A stretch of 64,000 nucleotides of DNA from Babylonia areolata (GCF_041734735.1 NC_134900.1:39209954-39273953), one strand, 5' to 3'. Positions 47,201-59,925 are shown, numbered from the stretch's first letter. Made by a program: numbers and translations. Notes: generated by a model not told the origin, from the sequence alone.

Positions 47201-48152
47201 TTACCTCTCCCTCCCATTTTTGACTCCTGTTGTTTTCCTGCTTGTTTCCTTTAGAAAAATGATGATGGTGGTGATAACAATAACAATGATAATGTTGATA
47301 ATAAGAATGATGATGGTGGTGATAATAATGACATTGATAATGTTGATAATAAAAATGATGATGATGATAATGATAATTCAGTATATAGTCATAGTCCTAC
47401 TACATATAAAATCACTACTGCAAACTAGCGTTCACATCTCCAAGAGAGGGAGTTTGTGACGTTTACAGTAATGAAATAATAATACATTGCATTTGAAATG
47501 TGAATTTTTGTGTATGTGTGTGCCTTTATTGTTTTGATTTCTGGCTGTTGGACTAAAGGTCTGGTTACTTTTCCCTAATACAATGACATTTAAACTGTCT
47601 TTGTGCTTTCCTTTTGATTCTGTAATGAATATTGATGTGTAAATTATGTGTGATGTGGAAATTAGACTGCTCTTATTCTCAGTTATAGTATTTTTTTCTT
47701 TCAGATTCTTTTTCTGCTTGCAGATAATAATAATGTTGATAACAGTAATACTGATAATAATAGTAATGATAATGATAATAAAAATGATATTGATGATAGC
47801 TCCTCTGTAATACTTTGTAAAAAGAAGGTTGAAAGGAAATGTTACTTAAAAGTTTTAACTTAATAAAAAATCACAGCAAGAACACACACATACACGCTGG
47901 CATGCACACAGGCTTGTGTGTGTGTGTGTGTGTGTGTGCACGTGTGGGTGCCCACACACACACAAACACGTGCACACACACACACACACACACACAAAAT
48001 ACATATGGACTCAGAGCACAAAAACAGATGTCATTTTAGTGTTTAAGTGCATGTTTTACTGATAGATTTTTACAGTTTTTTTACAATGCACAGTGCTATA
48101 TATATAGACAGTCACAAAAAAGAAGTGATGACATGACCTGTTTCCCCTGCAG
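47201..48152 (+). other. Intron 11, 3' part: GAT/AAT microsatellites before exon 12
   Basis: GATGATGGTGATAATAATG-type repeats at about 47260-47375 and 47725-47795. The rest is unique AT-rich DNA, apart from the TG/CA palindrome listed separately. It ends in the pyrimidine-tract acceptor of exon 12. Confidence 0.7.
47914..47997 (+). repeat. Perfect 32-bp inverted repeat (TG/CA palindrome)
   Basis: 47914-47945 is the exact reverse complement of 47966-47997, leaving a 20-base loop. The arms combine a TG (or CA) run with TGCACGTGT and its complement. In RNA it would form a long hairpin; in DNA it could extrude as a cruciform or adopt Z-form. Confidence 0.92.
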
Positions 48153-48259
48153 AGAGTGTGGGGGAGGACGGGGGTGGCCGGAAGAGGCTGGAGGAGGTGA
48201 TGCACCTGGCGGAACTCTGCATTGAGGTGCTGCAGCAGAATGAGGAGCATCACGCTGAG
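48153..48259 (+). CDS. CADPS: CAPS exon 12
   Basis: Completes glutamate 479 and encodes residues 480-514. [20 protein letters not shown] matches vertebrate [20 protein letters not shown]. The first part (SVGEDGGGRKRLEE) is a glycine-rich, less conserved stretch replacing vertebrate NVGRLVTPAKKLED. The acceptor TTTCCCCTGCAG ends at 48152 and is the best pyrimidine-tract acceptor in the window. The donor GTGATT at 48260 is weak, and the last 17-18 coding bases with this donor recur eleven times downstream. Confidence 0.96.
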
Positions 48260-48329
48260 GTGATTGACTGATTGGTTTTATCCCCCCACACCCCACCTCC
48301 AACCCTGTCTCTTACCTGGCCCTGTCTGT

Positions 48330-49570
48330 CTGTCTGTGTGAGGAGCATCACGCTGAGGTGATTGATTGATTGGTTTTATCCCTCCACACCCCACCTCCAA
48401 CCCTGTCTCTTACCTGGCCCTGTCTGTCTGTCTGTCTGTCTGTGTGAGGAGCATCACGCTGAGGTGATTGATTGATTGGTTTTATCCCTCCACACCCCAC
48501 CTCCAACCCTGTCTCTTACCTGGCCCTGTCTGTCTGTCTGTCTGTCTGTCTATGTGTGTGAGGAGCATCACGCTGAGGTGATTGACTGATTGGTTTTATC
48601 CCCCCACACCCCACCTCCAACCCTGTCTCTTACCTGGCCCTGTCTGTCTGTCTGTGTGTCTGTGTGTGTGAGGAGCATCACGCTGAGGTGATTGACTGAT
48701 TGGTTTTATCCCCCCACACCCCACCTCCAACCCTGTCTCTTACCTGGCCCTGTCTGTCTGTCTGTCTGTCTGTGTGAGGAGCATCACGCTGAGGTGATTG
48801 ACTGATTGGTTTTATCCCCCCACACCCTCCACACCCCACCTCCAACCCTGTCTCTTACCTGGCCCTGTCTGTCTGTCTGTCTGTGTGTGTGTGTGTGAGG
48901 AGCATCACGCTGAGGTGATTGACTGATTGGTTTTATTCCCCCACACCCCACCTCCAACCCTGTCTCTTACCTGGCCCTGTCTGTCTGTCTGTCTGTGTGT
49001 GTGTGTGTGAGGAGCATCACGCTGAGGTGATTGACTGATTGGTTTTATCCCCCCACACCCTCCACACCCCACCTCCAACCCTGTCTCTTACCTGGCCCTG
49101 TCTGTCTGTCTGTCTGTCTGTGAGGAGCATCACGCTGAGGTGATTGATTGGTTTTATCCCCCCACACCCTCCACACCCCACCTCCAACCCTGTCTCTTAC
49201 CTGGCCCTGTCTGTCTGTCTGTCTGTCTGTGAGGAGCATCACGCTGAGGTGATTGATTGGTTTTATCCCTCCACACCCCACCTCCAACCCTGTGTCTTAT
49301 CTGGCCCTGTCTGTCTGTCTGTCTGTGAGGAGCATCACGCTGAGGTGATTGACTGATTGGTTTTATCCCCCCACACCCTCCACACCCCACCTCCAACCCT
49401 GTCTCTTACCTGGCCCTGTCTGTCTGTCTGTTTGAGGAGCATCACGCTGAGGTGATTCAGATTGACTGATCGGCTTTAATCCAACCACCCCTCTCCCAAC
49501 CCTGTCTCTTACCTGGCCCTGTCCGTGTGTGTGTGTGTGTGTGTGTGTGAGGAAGGTCACAGTGAGGTGA
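48330..49570 (+). repeat. About 95-120-bp tandem array carrying exon 12 end and donor
   Basis: Eleven units contain AGGAGCATCACGCTGAG followed by GTGATTGA, identical to the exon 12 end (EEHHAE) and its donor. A twelfth, degenerate copy is near 49548. The remainder is TGGTTTTATCCCCCCACACC, CCAACCCTGTCTCTTACCTG and a CTGT microsatellite of varying length, which explains the variable period. Confidence 0.95.
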
Positions 49571-50351
49571 TGGATTGATTGCACTCCCCTCCCCACCTCC
49601 TCCTCCCCCATTCCCCTGCCTGCCCCCCCCCCCATTCCCCCCATCCCCCCGCCCACCTTTTATTATCTGCCCCTGACCAAAGGGCTGGATGTTAATGAGA
49701 AATATGTATTTTTTAAATGCATATTCCATTTCTCTCATTTTTTGGAAGAAAACTGATTGATTCACTCCTGTTCTGTCTGTCTGGTGGGTGGGAGTATTTC
49801 TTTCTGTGCCCATTTCCACATTGGCGTTTTGGAATTTTTAAACACTTTTTTAAATAGGCCTTTTTTGTTGTCGTTCCCTTATTTGACTTTCTTTTGGTAT
49901 GAAAAGCATGCACAGGGGTTTGAGTGACTCCTAGATGGTGGCCACAAACATCTTTTCACTGTTCTAAAAATCAGTCACTCCTCTTCCTTCCTTCCCTCTC
50001 TCTGTGCTGTTTCCACACACACACCCCACACACACCCCACACACACATACATACATACCTTTGAAATGAAAGATTATATGAAAGATTTGTGAAGTTAGGT
50101 CAGGTGATTTTGGTGGTGGTTTGTTGTTGGATGTGTACTTTGTCCCCCCCCCTCCCCCTCCCCCCTCCCCCCTGACCCTGCCATGTTTTGTGTATTGTAC
50201 AGTAAGTCATGGCTTTCACCTTTCTTTTGGTGTCTTGGATATTGTCATTCAGTATTTATTATTATTATTATCATTATTATCATTATTGTTATTATCTGTC
50301 AGCAGTGTGCCTGTAGACCCTTTTCCTTGCATCATGTACAACTGATGGTGC

Positions 50352-50385
<34 letters not shown>

Positions 50386-52806
50386 AGTGGTGCACTCTTG
50401 TGCATGTGTTCATCATAGACTTTGATTTTTTTTTTTAATCGTGAAACCACAATGGAACTTAAATGAAAAAATGCTTTTGTAAATATTGAAACTTGGCAGG
50501 GGTGTTGGTGGGTGAGGGCAGAGGATTCTGAATACCATTTACTAATGGAACTTCCTAAGTATGTTAATCTCACAAGTAAATTTACACATACAAGAATTAC
50601 ACAATTTTATGTGTCGAATCTTTGCCATTTGGCTGTCTGCAGAACAGTCTAAGGGAAAGAGCAAATTTCTTCATTCAAGTAAGGGAAGCATAATTCCTTT
50701 TTGATTTTCAGTTTTCTTGTTCTGCAGCTGATTTCCACACGTGGTCTTGATAGAAGTGAGAGAGAGAGAGAGAGAGGAGAGACTGTGCATTGTCTTAAAA
50801 TGTTGTGTAATACTGGCTTTTAAATGTTGTTGATCGTTATTCTCCATGCCTGAAACAAGGGCACAAAGGGTTGAAATTAAACCTGAAAAAAAAAAAAAAG
50901 AATTTGCAGCAAGGAGTGATTGGGTGTTTATGAGTTGACAGAAGTAAGGGACATGATGTATGAATGGATGTTGGTGTCTCTCAATGATACTCATGACCAT
51001 TGTCAACTCTGTGTATGGGTGTGTGTGTGTGTATGTGAGTGAACAGAAAATGACTCAAATGACATGGGAATGGATGTTGGTGTCTTTTGTATTGATGACC
51101 ATTGTGTGAGTGTGTGAGAGCGCGAGGAGGGAGAAAGAGAGAGAGAGGTAGGGGGAGGGAGAGAGGTGGTGCAACATGCATGAAGTGTTGATTAATGCGT
51201 TGTTGTGCTTTTCCTCCTGTGCTAGGAGTTTCAGTCGGTGAGTCCCCCCCTGTGCCCCGTCTGGTTTGCAATTTTTCCCCCTTGTTCCTTCTTCATACCA
51301 CGTTTTGCTTCTTCTTCTTCTTCTGCTGGCTGCTTGTCCTTTGTGTTGGCAGCTTGGCACTAGAGGCTTGGTCTTGTTTGGTTCTTTGTCTTGGTTGGTG
51401 GGTTGGTTCAACACCTCACTACTTTGGGGGCTTTTGCTTTGTCACACCAAACCCTTTTGGACTTTGGACTTGTTTGGGGTTTTTATCTTTTGTTTTGTTT
51501 GGTTTGGTTTGGTTTGGTTTTTTTCCTTCTCTGCAAGGTGTGTTTTGTGTGTAGTGTTGTATGATGAGTGTGTGTGTGTGTGTAGTGTTGTATGATGAGT
51601 GTGTGTGTGTGTGTTTTGTGTGTAGTGTTGTATGATGAGTGTGTGTGTGTGTGTGTTTTGTGTGCTTGTTGCGGTGGGTGTGCATGGATGTTAGCCTGTA
51701 AAAGCATGTGTATGTTGACATGCATGTGTGTGCATGTTTACTGTGTACTGTGTGTTCTCCTCCTGAACACTGGATGTGTTTGGTCCAGCGAAGAGAGTGC
51801 ATGTCATTTGGTTCACCTGTGTACTAGCAGTTTGCTCATATATTTTTCTTTTTCATCAAGAAAAAAAAATACATGTATGAGTTTCAGAACCAAACATATA
51901 CTTTTTCATTTCCACTTCGTGAAACTCATAATCTTCTTTCCATGTGTAACTTATAATCTCCTTAAGATTCACCTAACTTCTTCCATGTAAATCTTATAAC
52001 TGTCACAAGGATCACAAAATTTCTTTCACTTTATTTTCTTTTGAAATTTCTGTGATCAGTCCCAATGAATCCTTGATTTGTAATTCATTTTATTATTTTG
52101 TATTCTTTTTACTCTAAATTATCTTGCCATGTCTTTCATTTTTAATTGGTATTGTGTATGATTAAAAAAAATTCTTCATGAGGAATTATGTATTAGCAGG
52201 ATTATTATCGCATGAAAGCAAAATATGTTAATGAATTAAAAAAACAGAAGAAGAAGAAATTATCAGTATATACATAGAGAGACAATTTATTAAAAAGCAT
52301 ATTGAAGTAAGATGAAAATCTCAAAGACAATGTTTTCATATGGTACCCCAAAGAATATAATAGCAACAATAACACACATGCATGCAAGCATGCTCGCACA
52401 CACACATGCACACTTAGAGCCCACAAAAACTGTGCATAGATAGAAAAAAAGTTTCAGAAGATTATTATCGGTGTGTGTGTGTGTGTGTTCAGATACATAA
52501 TGGCTTTTTTAGGTTCCATTTAACATTAATTTTATTGATGTAGGATCAGTTTCAGTTATGTGATACCAAATAGCAGACTCAGTAGGTGGAGCCAGATATT
52601 AATGGTAGGCTTTTTATTTTGATATATCAGTAACATAAATGAAAATTGTAGGAAAAATGTCAGTGTGTGGTGTGTCTGTGTGTGTGTGTATGTGTGTGTG
52701 TGAATGCATGCATTCAAGTGTTATGTTAATGGTGTATAATTATATTTGCCAGAGTGTGAGTGTGTGTGTGTGTGTGTGTGTTTGAAAGTCTGTCCATATG
52801 CATGAA

Positions 52807-52854
<48 letters not shown>

Positions 52855-53570
52855 AAACAGAGAAATTTGGTCAATTGCAATGAATTTAAATTCATATGAA
52901 CTCATTTTAGTTGAGAAAAGACACTGTTACAATGTTCATGTTTTTTGTGTTTTTTACCTTTTTTTGGTTTGTTTGTTTTTTCTTTTTAATATCAGCTTTG
53001 TAGATTGTTGGTTTTGAAATCATGGTTTAACATTTTATTTTATGTTGTTTTTGTTTGTTTGTTTTTTTTTGTTTTGTTTTTTCCATTGAGGCATGAGAAT
53101 GTTATTATCCAGAATTAATGTGTTGTTGTATAATACTCAGTTCAGTAGATTTTTTTCAGATTTTTTTTGTTGGTGTCTTACAATTACCTGTTATAATGTG
53201 ATGCAGGAATATCTTTCTTTTTTTTTCCAAAGAAAAAAAAATGTACAAGAAATGTAACATCTTTGTTTACTGGCACAAACAATAAATTTGATAATGATAG
53301 AGATAAATGAAACAGCATCCAGGAAGAAGGAGGGTTCCACATGGAATAATTAACTTGTTGACTGCTGGGGGAAATTGAGAAGTTGTGTTTCAGCTCAAAT
53401 ATCCGTATCCAGAACCACTAGCCAAATGGAGACACACCGCCATAGTTTAAATGTGTGAACTTTTAGCCTTTCAGAGTTAGTTGAGCCTTCCAGAGTTTGT
53501 TCCCTTCTTTGGATGATGTCATCAGTGACATCACTATGCTGGTGAATCATAGGGCATGGCAGTCATAGGG
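49571..53570 (+). other. Intron 12 unique AT-rich stretch
   Basis: About 4 kb without large arrays. It holds C runs (49620-49650, 50145-50170), ATT repeats near 50255-50295, TG runs (50355-50385, 51545-51660, 52680-52850) and T-rich tracts. A small repeat of GTGTTGTATGATGAGTGTG occurs three times at about 51555-51645. No protein family, tRNA or mobile element recognised on either strand. Confidence 0.6.
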
Positions 53571-53571
53571 T

Positions 53572-54805
53572 TAAAGTGTTGACTTTCAGCCTGAGGGTTC
53601 TCAGTGTGAATCTCTGTCACTGTCATGGGGTTAAAGTGTTGACTTTCAGTCTGAGGGTTCTCAGTGTGAATCTCTGTCACTGTCATGGGGTTAAAGTGTT
53701 GACTTTCAGTCTGAGGGTTCTCATTGTGAATGTCTGTCACTGTCATGGGGTTAAAGTGTTGACTTTCAGCCTGAGGGTTCTCAGTGTGAATCTCTGTCAC
53801 TGTCATGGGGTTAAAGTGTTGACTTTCAGCCTGAGGGTTCTCTGTGTGAATCTCTGTCACTGTCATGGGGTTAAAGTGTTGACTTTCAGCCTGAGGGTTC
53901 TCTGTGTGAATGTCACTGTCATGGGGTTAAAGTGTTGACTTTCAGTCTGAGGGTTCTCAGTGTGAATCTCTGTCACTGTCATGGGGTTAAAGTGTTGACT
54001 TTCAGTCTGAGGGTTCTCAGTGTGAATCTCTGACACTGTCATGGGGTTAAAGTGTTGACTTTCAGTCTGAGGGTTCGCAGTGTGAATCTCTGTCACTGTC
54101 ATGGGGTTAAAGTGTTGACTTTCAGCCTGAGGGTTCTCATTGTGAATCTCTGTCACTGTCATGGGGTTAAAGTGTTGACTTTCAGCCTGAGGGTTCTCAT
54201 TGTGAATCTCTGTCACTGTCATAGGGTTAAAGTGTTGACTTTCAGCCTGAGGGTTCTCAGTGTGAATGTAACTGTCATAGAGTTATAGTGTTGACTTTCA
54301 GTCTGAGGGTTCTCTCTAGAATCTGTCACTGTCATAGGGTTAAAGTGTTGACTTTCAGCCTGAGGGTTCTCTGTGTGAATCTCTGTCACTGTCATGGGGT
54401 TAAAGTGTTGACTTTCAGCCTGAGGGTTCTCATTGTGAATCTCTGTCACTGTCATGGGGTTAAAGTGTTGACTTTCAGCCTGAGGGTTCTCATTGTGAAT
54501 CTCTGTCACTGTCATGGGGTTAAAGTGTTGACTTTCAGCCTGAGGGTTCTCAGTGTGAATGTAACTGTCATAGAGTTATAGTGTTGACTTTCAGTCTGAG
54601 GGTTCTCTCTAGAATCTGTCACTGTCATAGGGTTAAAGTGTTGACTTTCAGCCTGAGGGTTCTCTGTGTGAATCTCCGTCACTGTCATAGAGTTAAAGTG
54701 TTGGCTTTCAGCCTGAGGGTTCTCTCTAGAATCTATCACTGTCATAGGGTTAAAGTGTTGACTTTCAGCCTGAGGGTTCTCTGTGTGAATCTCTGTCACT
54801 ATGCC
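53572..54805 (+). repeat. 60-bp tandem array, about 21 copies
   Basis: Units contain TTAAAGTGTTGACTTTCAGC, CTGAGGGTTCTCAGTGTGAA and TCTCTGTCACTGTCATGGGG. Shorter variants (about 54 bp) occur at 53900, 54265 and 54565. A block of several units (about 54240-54360) is repeated at about 54535-54655, indicating segmental duplication. Confidence 0.95.
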
Positions 54806-55280
54806 TGGTTGATAAAACATACAAACTTGCTCTTTTTTGTTTGTTTGTTTGTTTTTTTGTTGTTGTTTTTTGTTGTTTTTTTTCTTTGAAGCAGAGCTAT
54901 CATGAAGTGAGATGTTCTGCACTTTCTGAAGTAACTGACATCTTAACTTTGAAAGATGGAAAAATCAGGCCAAGGTCTAGCATGCATGATGGTGGACTGG
55001 AATTGTAGTGCATTGTGTAAGGACTGTAGATGTAGCAGTTCAGCCCTGTCTTGTCACCCGAATCCAGTCTGTCTGGCACAACATGGATCATTGATAGTTT
55101 CCTGATGTTGTTTTTTTTTCCTTCAAGGCGGATTCTTTCACTTCGGCATGCATACATGTACTTGTATTTTCTGCACTTAACTGTATAATGTAGCATGGGT
55201 GTGTGTGAGTATGGGTGTATGTGTGAAGTGATATTTTGTTTCCATGCTATATCACAGTAGCGTTAATCTTGTCTGGCTTG
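54806..55280 (+). other. Intron 12 unique stretch
   Basis: A T-rich tract (54828-54890) and unique sequence; no gene recognised. Confidence 0.6.
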
Positions 55281-55282
55281 GC

Positions 55283-56845
55283 CAGAGAGAGGGTGTAGAA
55301 CAGACCATTAAGTGGTGTGCACAGTGTAGAACTAGAAGAGGGTGTAGAACAGACCATTAAGTGGTGTGCACAATGTAGAACTAGAAGAGGGTGTAGAACA
55401 GACCATTAAGTGGTGTGCACAATGTAGAACAGACCATTAAGTGGTGTGCACAATGTAGAACTAGAAGAGGGTGTAGAACAGACCATTAAGTGGTGTGCAC
55501 AGTGTAGAACTAGAAGAGGGTGTAGAACAGACCATTAAGTGGTGTGCACAGTGTAGAACTAGAAGAGGGTGTAGAACAGACCATTAAGTGGTGTGCACAA
55601 TATAGAACAGAGAGAGGGTGTAGAACAGACCATTAAGTGGTGTGCACAATGTAGAACAGAGAGAGGGTGTAGAACAGACCATTAAGTGGTGTGCACAATG
55701 TAGAACAGACCATTAAGTGGTGTGCACAATGTAGAACTAGAAGAGGGTGTAGAACAGACCATTAAGTGGTGTGCACAATGTAGAACAGAGAGGGTGTAGA
55801 ACAGACCATTAAGTGGTGTGCACAATGTAGAACAGACCATTAAGTGGTGTGCACAATATAGAACAGAGAGAGGGTGTAGAACAGACCATTAAGTGGTGTG
55901 CACAATATAGAACAGAGAGAGGGTGTAGAACAGACCATTAAGTGGTGTGCACAATGTAGAACACAGAGAGGGTGTAGAACAGACCATTAAGTGGTGTGCA
56001 CAGTGTAGAACAGAGAGAGGGTGTAGAACAGACCATTAAGTGGTGTGCACAATGTAGAACAGACCATTAAGTGGTGTGCACAGTGTAGAACAGAGAGAGG
56101 GTGTAGAACAGACCATTAAGTGGTGTGCACAATATAGAACAGAGAGAGGGTGTAGAACAGACCATTAAGTGGTGTGCACAATATAGAACAGAGAGAGGGT
56201 GTAGAACAGACCATTAAGTGGTGTGCACAATATAGAACAGAGAGAGGGTGTAGAACAGACCATTAAGTGGTGTGCACAATGTAGAACACAGAGAGGGTGT
56301 AGAACAGACCATTAAGTGGTGTGCACAGTGTAGAACAGAGAGAGGGTGTAGAACAGACCATTAAGTGGTGTGCACAATGTAGAACAGACCATTAAGTGGT
56401 GTGCACAGTGTAGAACAGAGAGAGGGTGTAGAACAGACCATTAAGTGGTGTGCACAATGTAGAACAGAGAGAGGGTGTAGAACAGACCATTAAGTGGTGT
56501 GCACAATGTAGAACACAGAGAGGGTGTAGAACAGACCATTAAGTGGTGTGCACAGTGTAGAACAGAGAGAGGGTGTAGAACAGACCATTAAGTGGTGTGC
56601 ACAATGTAGAACAGACCATTAAGTGGTGTGCACAGTGTAGAACAGAGAGAGGGTGTAGAACAGACCATTAAGTGGTGTGCACAATGTAGAACAGAGAGAG
56701 GGTGTAGAACAGACCATTAAGTGGTGTGCACAATGTAGAACTAGAAGAGGGTGTAGAACAGACCATTAAGTGGTGTGCACAATGTAGAACAGAGAGGGTG
56801 TAGAACAGACCATTAAGTGGTGTGCACAATGTAGAACTAGAAGTG
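55283..56845 (+). repeat. About 49-bp tandem array with nested 32-bp variant
   Basis: Units contain GGGTGTAGAACAGACCATTA, AGTGGTGTGCACAATGTAGA and either ACTAGAAGA or ACAGAGAGA. Short units lack the AGAGGGTGTAGAAC part. A multi-unit block at about 55920-56110 recurs at about 56225-56420. Confidence 0.95.
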
Positions 56846-57044
56846 AGTGAAGTCATGACACTGGTTCAAATCAGCTGAAAACATGGAGGCTGAGAGTGAT
56901 GTGAAAGGGAGTGTGATGGTCAGTACATGTGATGATTGACCAGTGAAATCGTTCAGCTCAGAGTTCTTCCACCATGACTTCAGGTTAATGTGCTGTGTGA
57001 CTGGACAAACTTCTCAAGGCTTCACCCCTCACTGTATGAGAAAA
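56846..57044 (+). other. Intron 12 unique spacer
   Basis: Short unique sequence between two arrays; nothing recognised. Confidence 0.6.
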
Positions 57045-57895
57045 TGATGTCAGGATGTAGGCTGCCACACCAGTTTTATGCTATGGATAATGATGTCTGG
57101 ATGTAGGCTGCCACACCAGTTTCATGCTGTGGATAATGATGTCTGGATGTAGGCTGCCACACCAGTTTCATGCTGTGGATAATGATGTCTGGATGTAGGC
57201 TGCCACACCAGTTTTATGCCATGGATAATGATGTCTGGATGTAGGCTGCAACACCAGTTTTATGCCATGGATAATGATGTCTGGATGTAGGCTGCAACAC
57301 CAGTTTTATGCCATGGATAATGATGTCTGGATGTAGGCTGCAACACCAGTTTTATGCCATGGATAATGATGTCTGGATGTAGGCTGCAACACCAGTTTTA
57401 TGCCATGGATAATGATGTCTGGATGTAGGCTGCAACACCAGTTTTATGCCATGGATAATGATGTCTGGATGTAGGCTGCAACACCAGTTTTATGCTGTGG
57501 ATAATGATGTCTGGATGTACGCTGCCACACCAGTTTTATGCCATGGATAATGATGTCTGGATGTAGGCTGCAACACCAGTTTTATGCCATGGATAATGAT
57601 GTCTGGATGTAGGCTGCAACACCAGTTTTATGCCATGGATAATGATGTCTGGATGTAGGCTGCCACACCAGTTTTATGCTGTGGATAATGATGTCTGGAT
57701 GTAGGCTGCCACTCCAGTTTTATGCCATGGATAATGATGTCTGGATGTAGGCTGCCACACCAGTTTCATGCTGTGGATAATGATGTCTGGATGTAGGCTG
57801 CCACACCAGTTTTATGCTGTGGATAATGATGTCTGGATGTAGGCTGCCACACCAGTTTCATGCTGTGGATAATGATGTCTGGATGTAGGCTGCAT
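57045..57895 (+). repeat. 46-bp tandem array, about 18 copies
   Basis: Unit GATAATGATGTCTGGATGTA, GGCTGCCACACCAGTTTTAT and GCCATG or GCTGTG. The two variants are clustered, with the CAACACC form in the middle. Confidence 0.95.
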
Positions 57896-57904
57896 AGGTG
57901 CATT

Positions 57905-59118
57905 TAGTGTTTGGTCTCTGACAGAAGATAGGTGCATTCTGGTGGCCCAGTGGTCTGTGACCCAGGATAGGCTGTGACACTCTGAGGACTGGTGGTCTCT
58001 GACCCAGGATAGGCTGTGACACTCTGAGGACTGGTGGTATCTGACCCAGGATAGGCTGTGACACTCTGAGGACTGGTGGTCTGTGACCCAGGATAGGCTG
58101 TGACACTCTGAGGACTGGTGGTCTGACCCAGGATAGGCTGTGACACTCTGAGGACTGGTGGTCTGTGACCCAGGATAGGCTGTGACACTCTGAGGACTGG
58201 TGGTCTGACCCAGGATAGGCTGTGACACTCTGAGGACTGGTGGTCTGACCCAGGATAGGGTGTGACACTCTGAGGACTGGTGGTCTGACCCAGGATAGGC
58301 TGTGACACTCTGAGGACTGGTGGTCTCTGACCCAGGATAGGCTGTGACACTCTGAGGACTGGTGGTCTGACCCAGGATAGGGTGTGACACTCTGAGGACT
58401 GGTGGTCTGACCCAGGATAGGCTGTGACACTCTGAGGACTGGTGGTCTCTGACCCAGGATAGGCTGTGACACTCTGAGGACTGGTGGTCTGACCCAGGAT
58501 AGGCTGTGACACTCTGAGGACTGGTGATCTCTGACCCAGGATAGGTTGTGACACTCTGAGGACTGGTGGTCTCTGACCCAGGATAGGTTGTGACACTCTG
58601 AGGACTGGTGGTCTGACCCAGGATAGGCTGTGACACTCTGAGGACTGGTGATCTGACCCAGGATAGGCTGTGACACTCTGAAGACTGGTCGTCTGACCCA
58701 GGATAGGCTGTGACACTCTGAGGACTGTTGGTCTGTGACCCAGGATAGGCTGTGACACTCTGAGGACTGGTGGTCTGACCCAGGATAGGGTGTGACACTC
58801 TGAGGACTGGTGGTCTCTGACCCAGCATAGACTGTGACACTCTGAGGACTGGTGGTCTCTGACCCAGGATAGGCTGTGACACTCTGAGGACTGGTGGTAT
58901 CTGACCCAGCATAGACTGTGACACTCTGAGGACTGGTGGTCTCTGACCCAGGATAGGCTGTGACACTCTGAGGACTGGTGGTCTCTGACCCAGCATAGGC
59001 TGTGACACTCTGAGGACTGGTGGTCTGACCCAGGATAGGCTGTGACACTCTGAGGACTGGTGGTCTGACCCAGGATAGGCTGTGACACTCTGAGGACTGG
59101 TGGTCTCTGACCCAGGAT
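57905..59118 (+). repeat. 37-42-bp tandem array, about 29 copies
   Basis: Unit GACCCAGGATAGGCTGTGAC, ACTCTGAGGACTGGTGGTCT plus an optional CT or GT. Minus-strand open frames up to 448 codons are by-products. Confidence 0.95.
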
Positions 59119-59119
59119 A

Positions 59120-59350
59120 GGAAAAGACCAGCGCTATAGAAATATCCAAGGACTAAAGTGTGGCGTCGTTGTGCTGGAAAGACCAGCGCTATAGAAATAT
59201 CCAAGGACTAAAGTGTGGCGTCGTTGTGCTGGAAAGACCAGCGCTATAGAAATATCCAAGGACTAAAGTGTGGCGTCGTTGTGCTGGAAAAAACCAACTC
59301 TATAGAAATATCAAAGGACTAAAGTGTGGCGTTGCGTTGTTGTGCTGCAG
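59120..59350 (+). repeat. 55-bp repeat abutting exon 13 acceptor, 4 copies
   Basis: Units contain AAAGACCAGCGCTATAGAAA, CCAAGGACTAAAGTGTGGCG and TCGTTGTGCTGG. The last copy runs into GTTGTTGTGCTGCAG, the exon 13 acceptor, so the unit appears to include the acceptor region. Confidence 0.9.
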
Positions 59351-59507
59351 GCCTTTGCCTGGTTCAGTGACCTGCTGGTGGAGCACGCAGAGATCTTCTG
59401 GTCGCTGTTCGGGGTGGACATGAATGCTGTGCTGGACACCCAGCTCCCTGACACCTGGGACAGCTTCCCCCTCTTCCAGCTGCTCAACGGGTACCTGCGT
59501 ACTGACG
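59351..59507 (+). CDS. CADPS: CAPS exon 13 (MUN/MHD region)
   Basis: Residues 515-566 plus one base. [20 protein letters not shown] and [16 protein letters not shown] match vertebrate [20 protein letters not shown] and [16 protein letters not shown]. The acceptor GTTGTGCTGCAG ends at 59350 and the donor GTGAGG starts at 59508. The last 61 bases of this exon, with the donor, are present four more times downstream (59544-59878), so the 3' boundary used in transcripts should be verified. The first donor is the one that keeps the known protein length. Confidence 0.96.
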
Positions 59508-59925
59508 GTGAGGATAATGATCATGATGATGATAATGATAATACCTGACACGTGGGATAGTTTCCCCCTCTTCCAGCTGCTCAACGGGTACCTGCATACT
59601 GACGGTGAGGATGATAATGATAATGATAATACCTGACACCTGGGATAGCTTCCCCCTCTTCCAGCTGCTCAGCGGGTACCTGCGTACTGACGGTGAGGAT
59701 GATGATGATAATGATAATACCTGACACCTGGGACAGCTTCCCCCTCTTCCAGCTGCTCAACGGGTACCTGCGTACTGACGGTGAGGATAATGATCATGAT
59801 GATGATAATGATAAATGCCTGACACGTGGGATAGCTTCCCCCTCTTCGAGCTGCTCAACTGGTACCTGTGTACTGATGGTGAGGATGATGATCATGATAA
59901 TAATGATGATAATATAAATACTTTG
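59508..59925 (+). repeat. Four extra copies of exon 13 end with donor
   Basis: Copies of the last 61 bases of exon 13 lie at 59544-59604, 59632-59692, 59720-59780 and 59818-59878, each followed by GTGAGG. Between them are GATAATGATGAT-type microsatellites. All four stay open in the exon's frame and encode [16 protein letters not shown] with at most a few substitutions. Confidence 0.95.

Noticed and set aside
57812-59204. Three overlapping minus-strand frames of 394-448 codons
   Set aside because: All are translations of the 37-42-bp array with mixed phases; no conserved domain, and nothing coding on either side.
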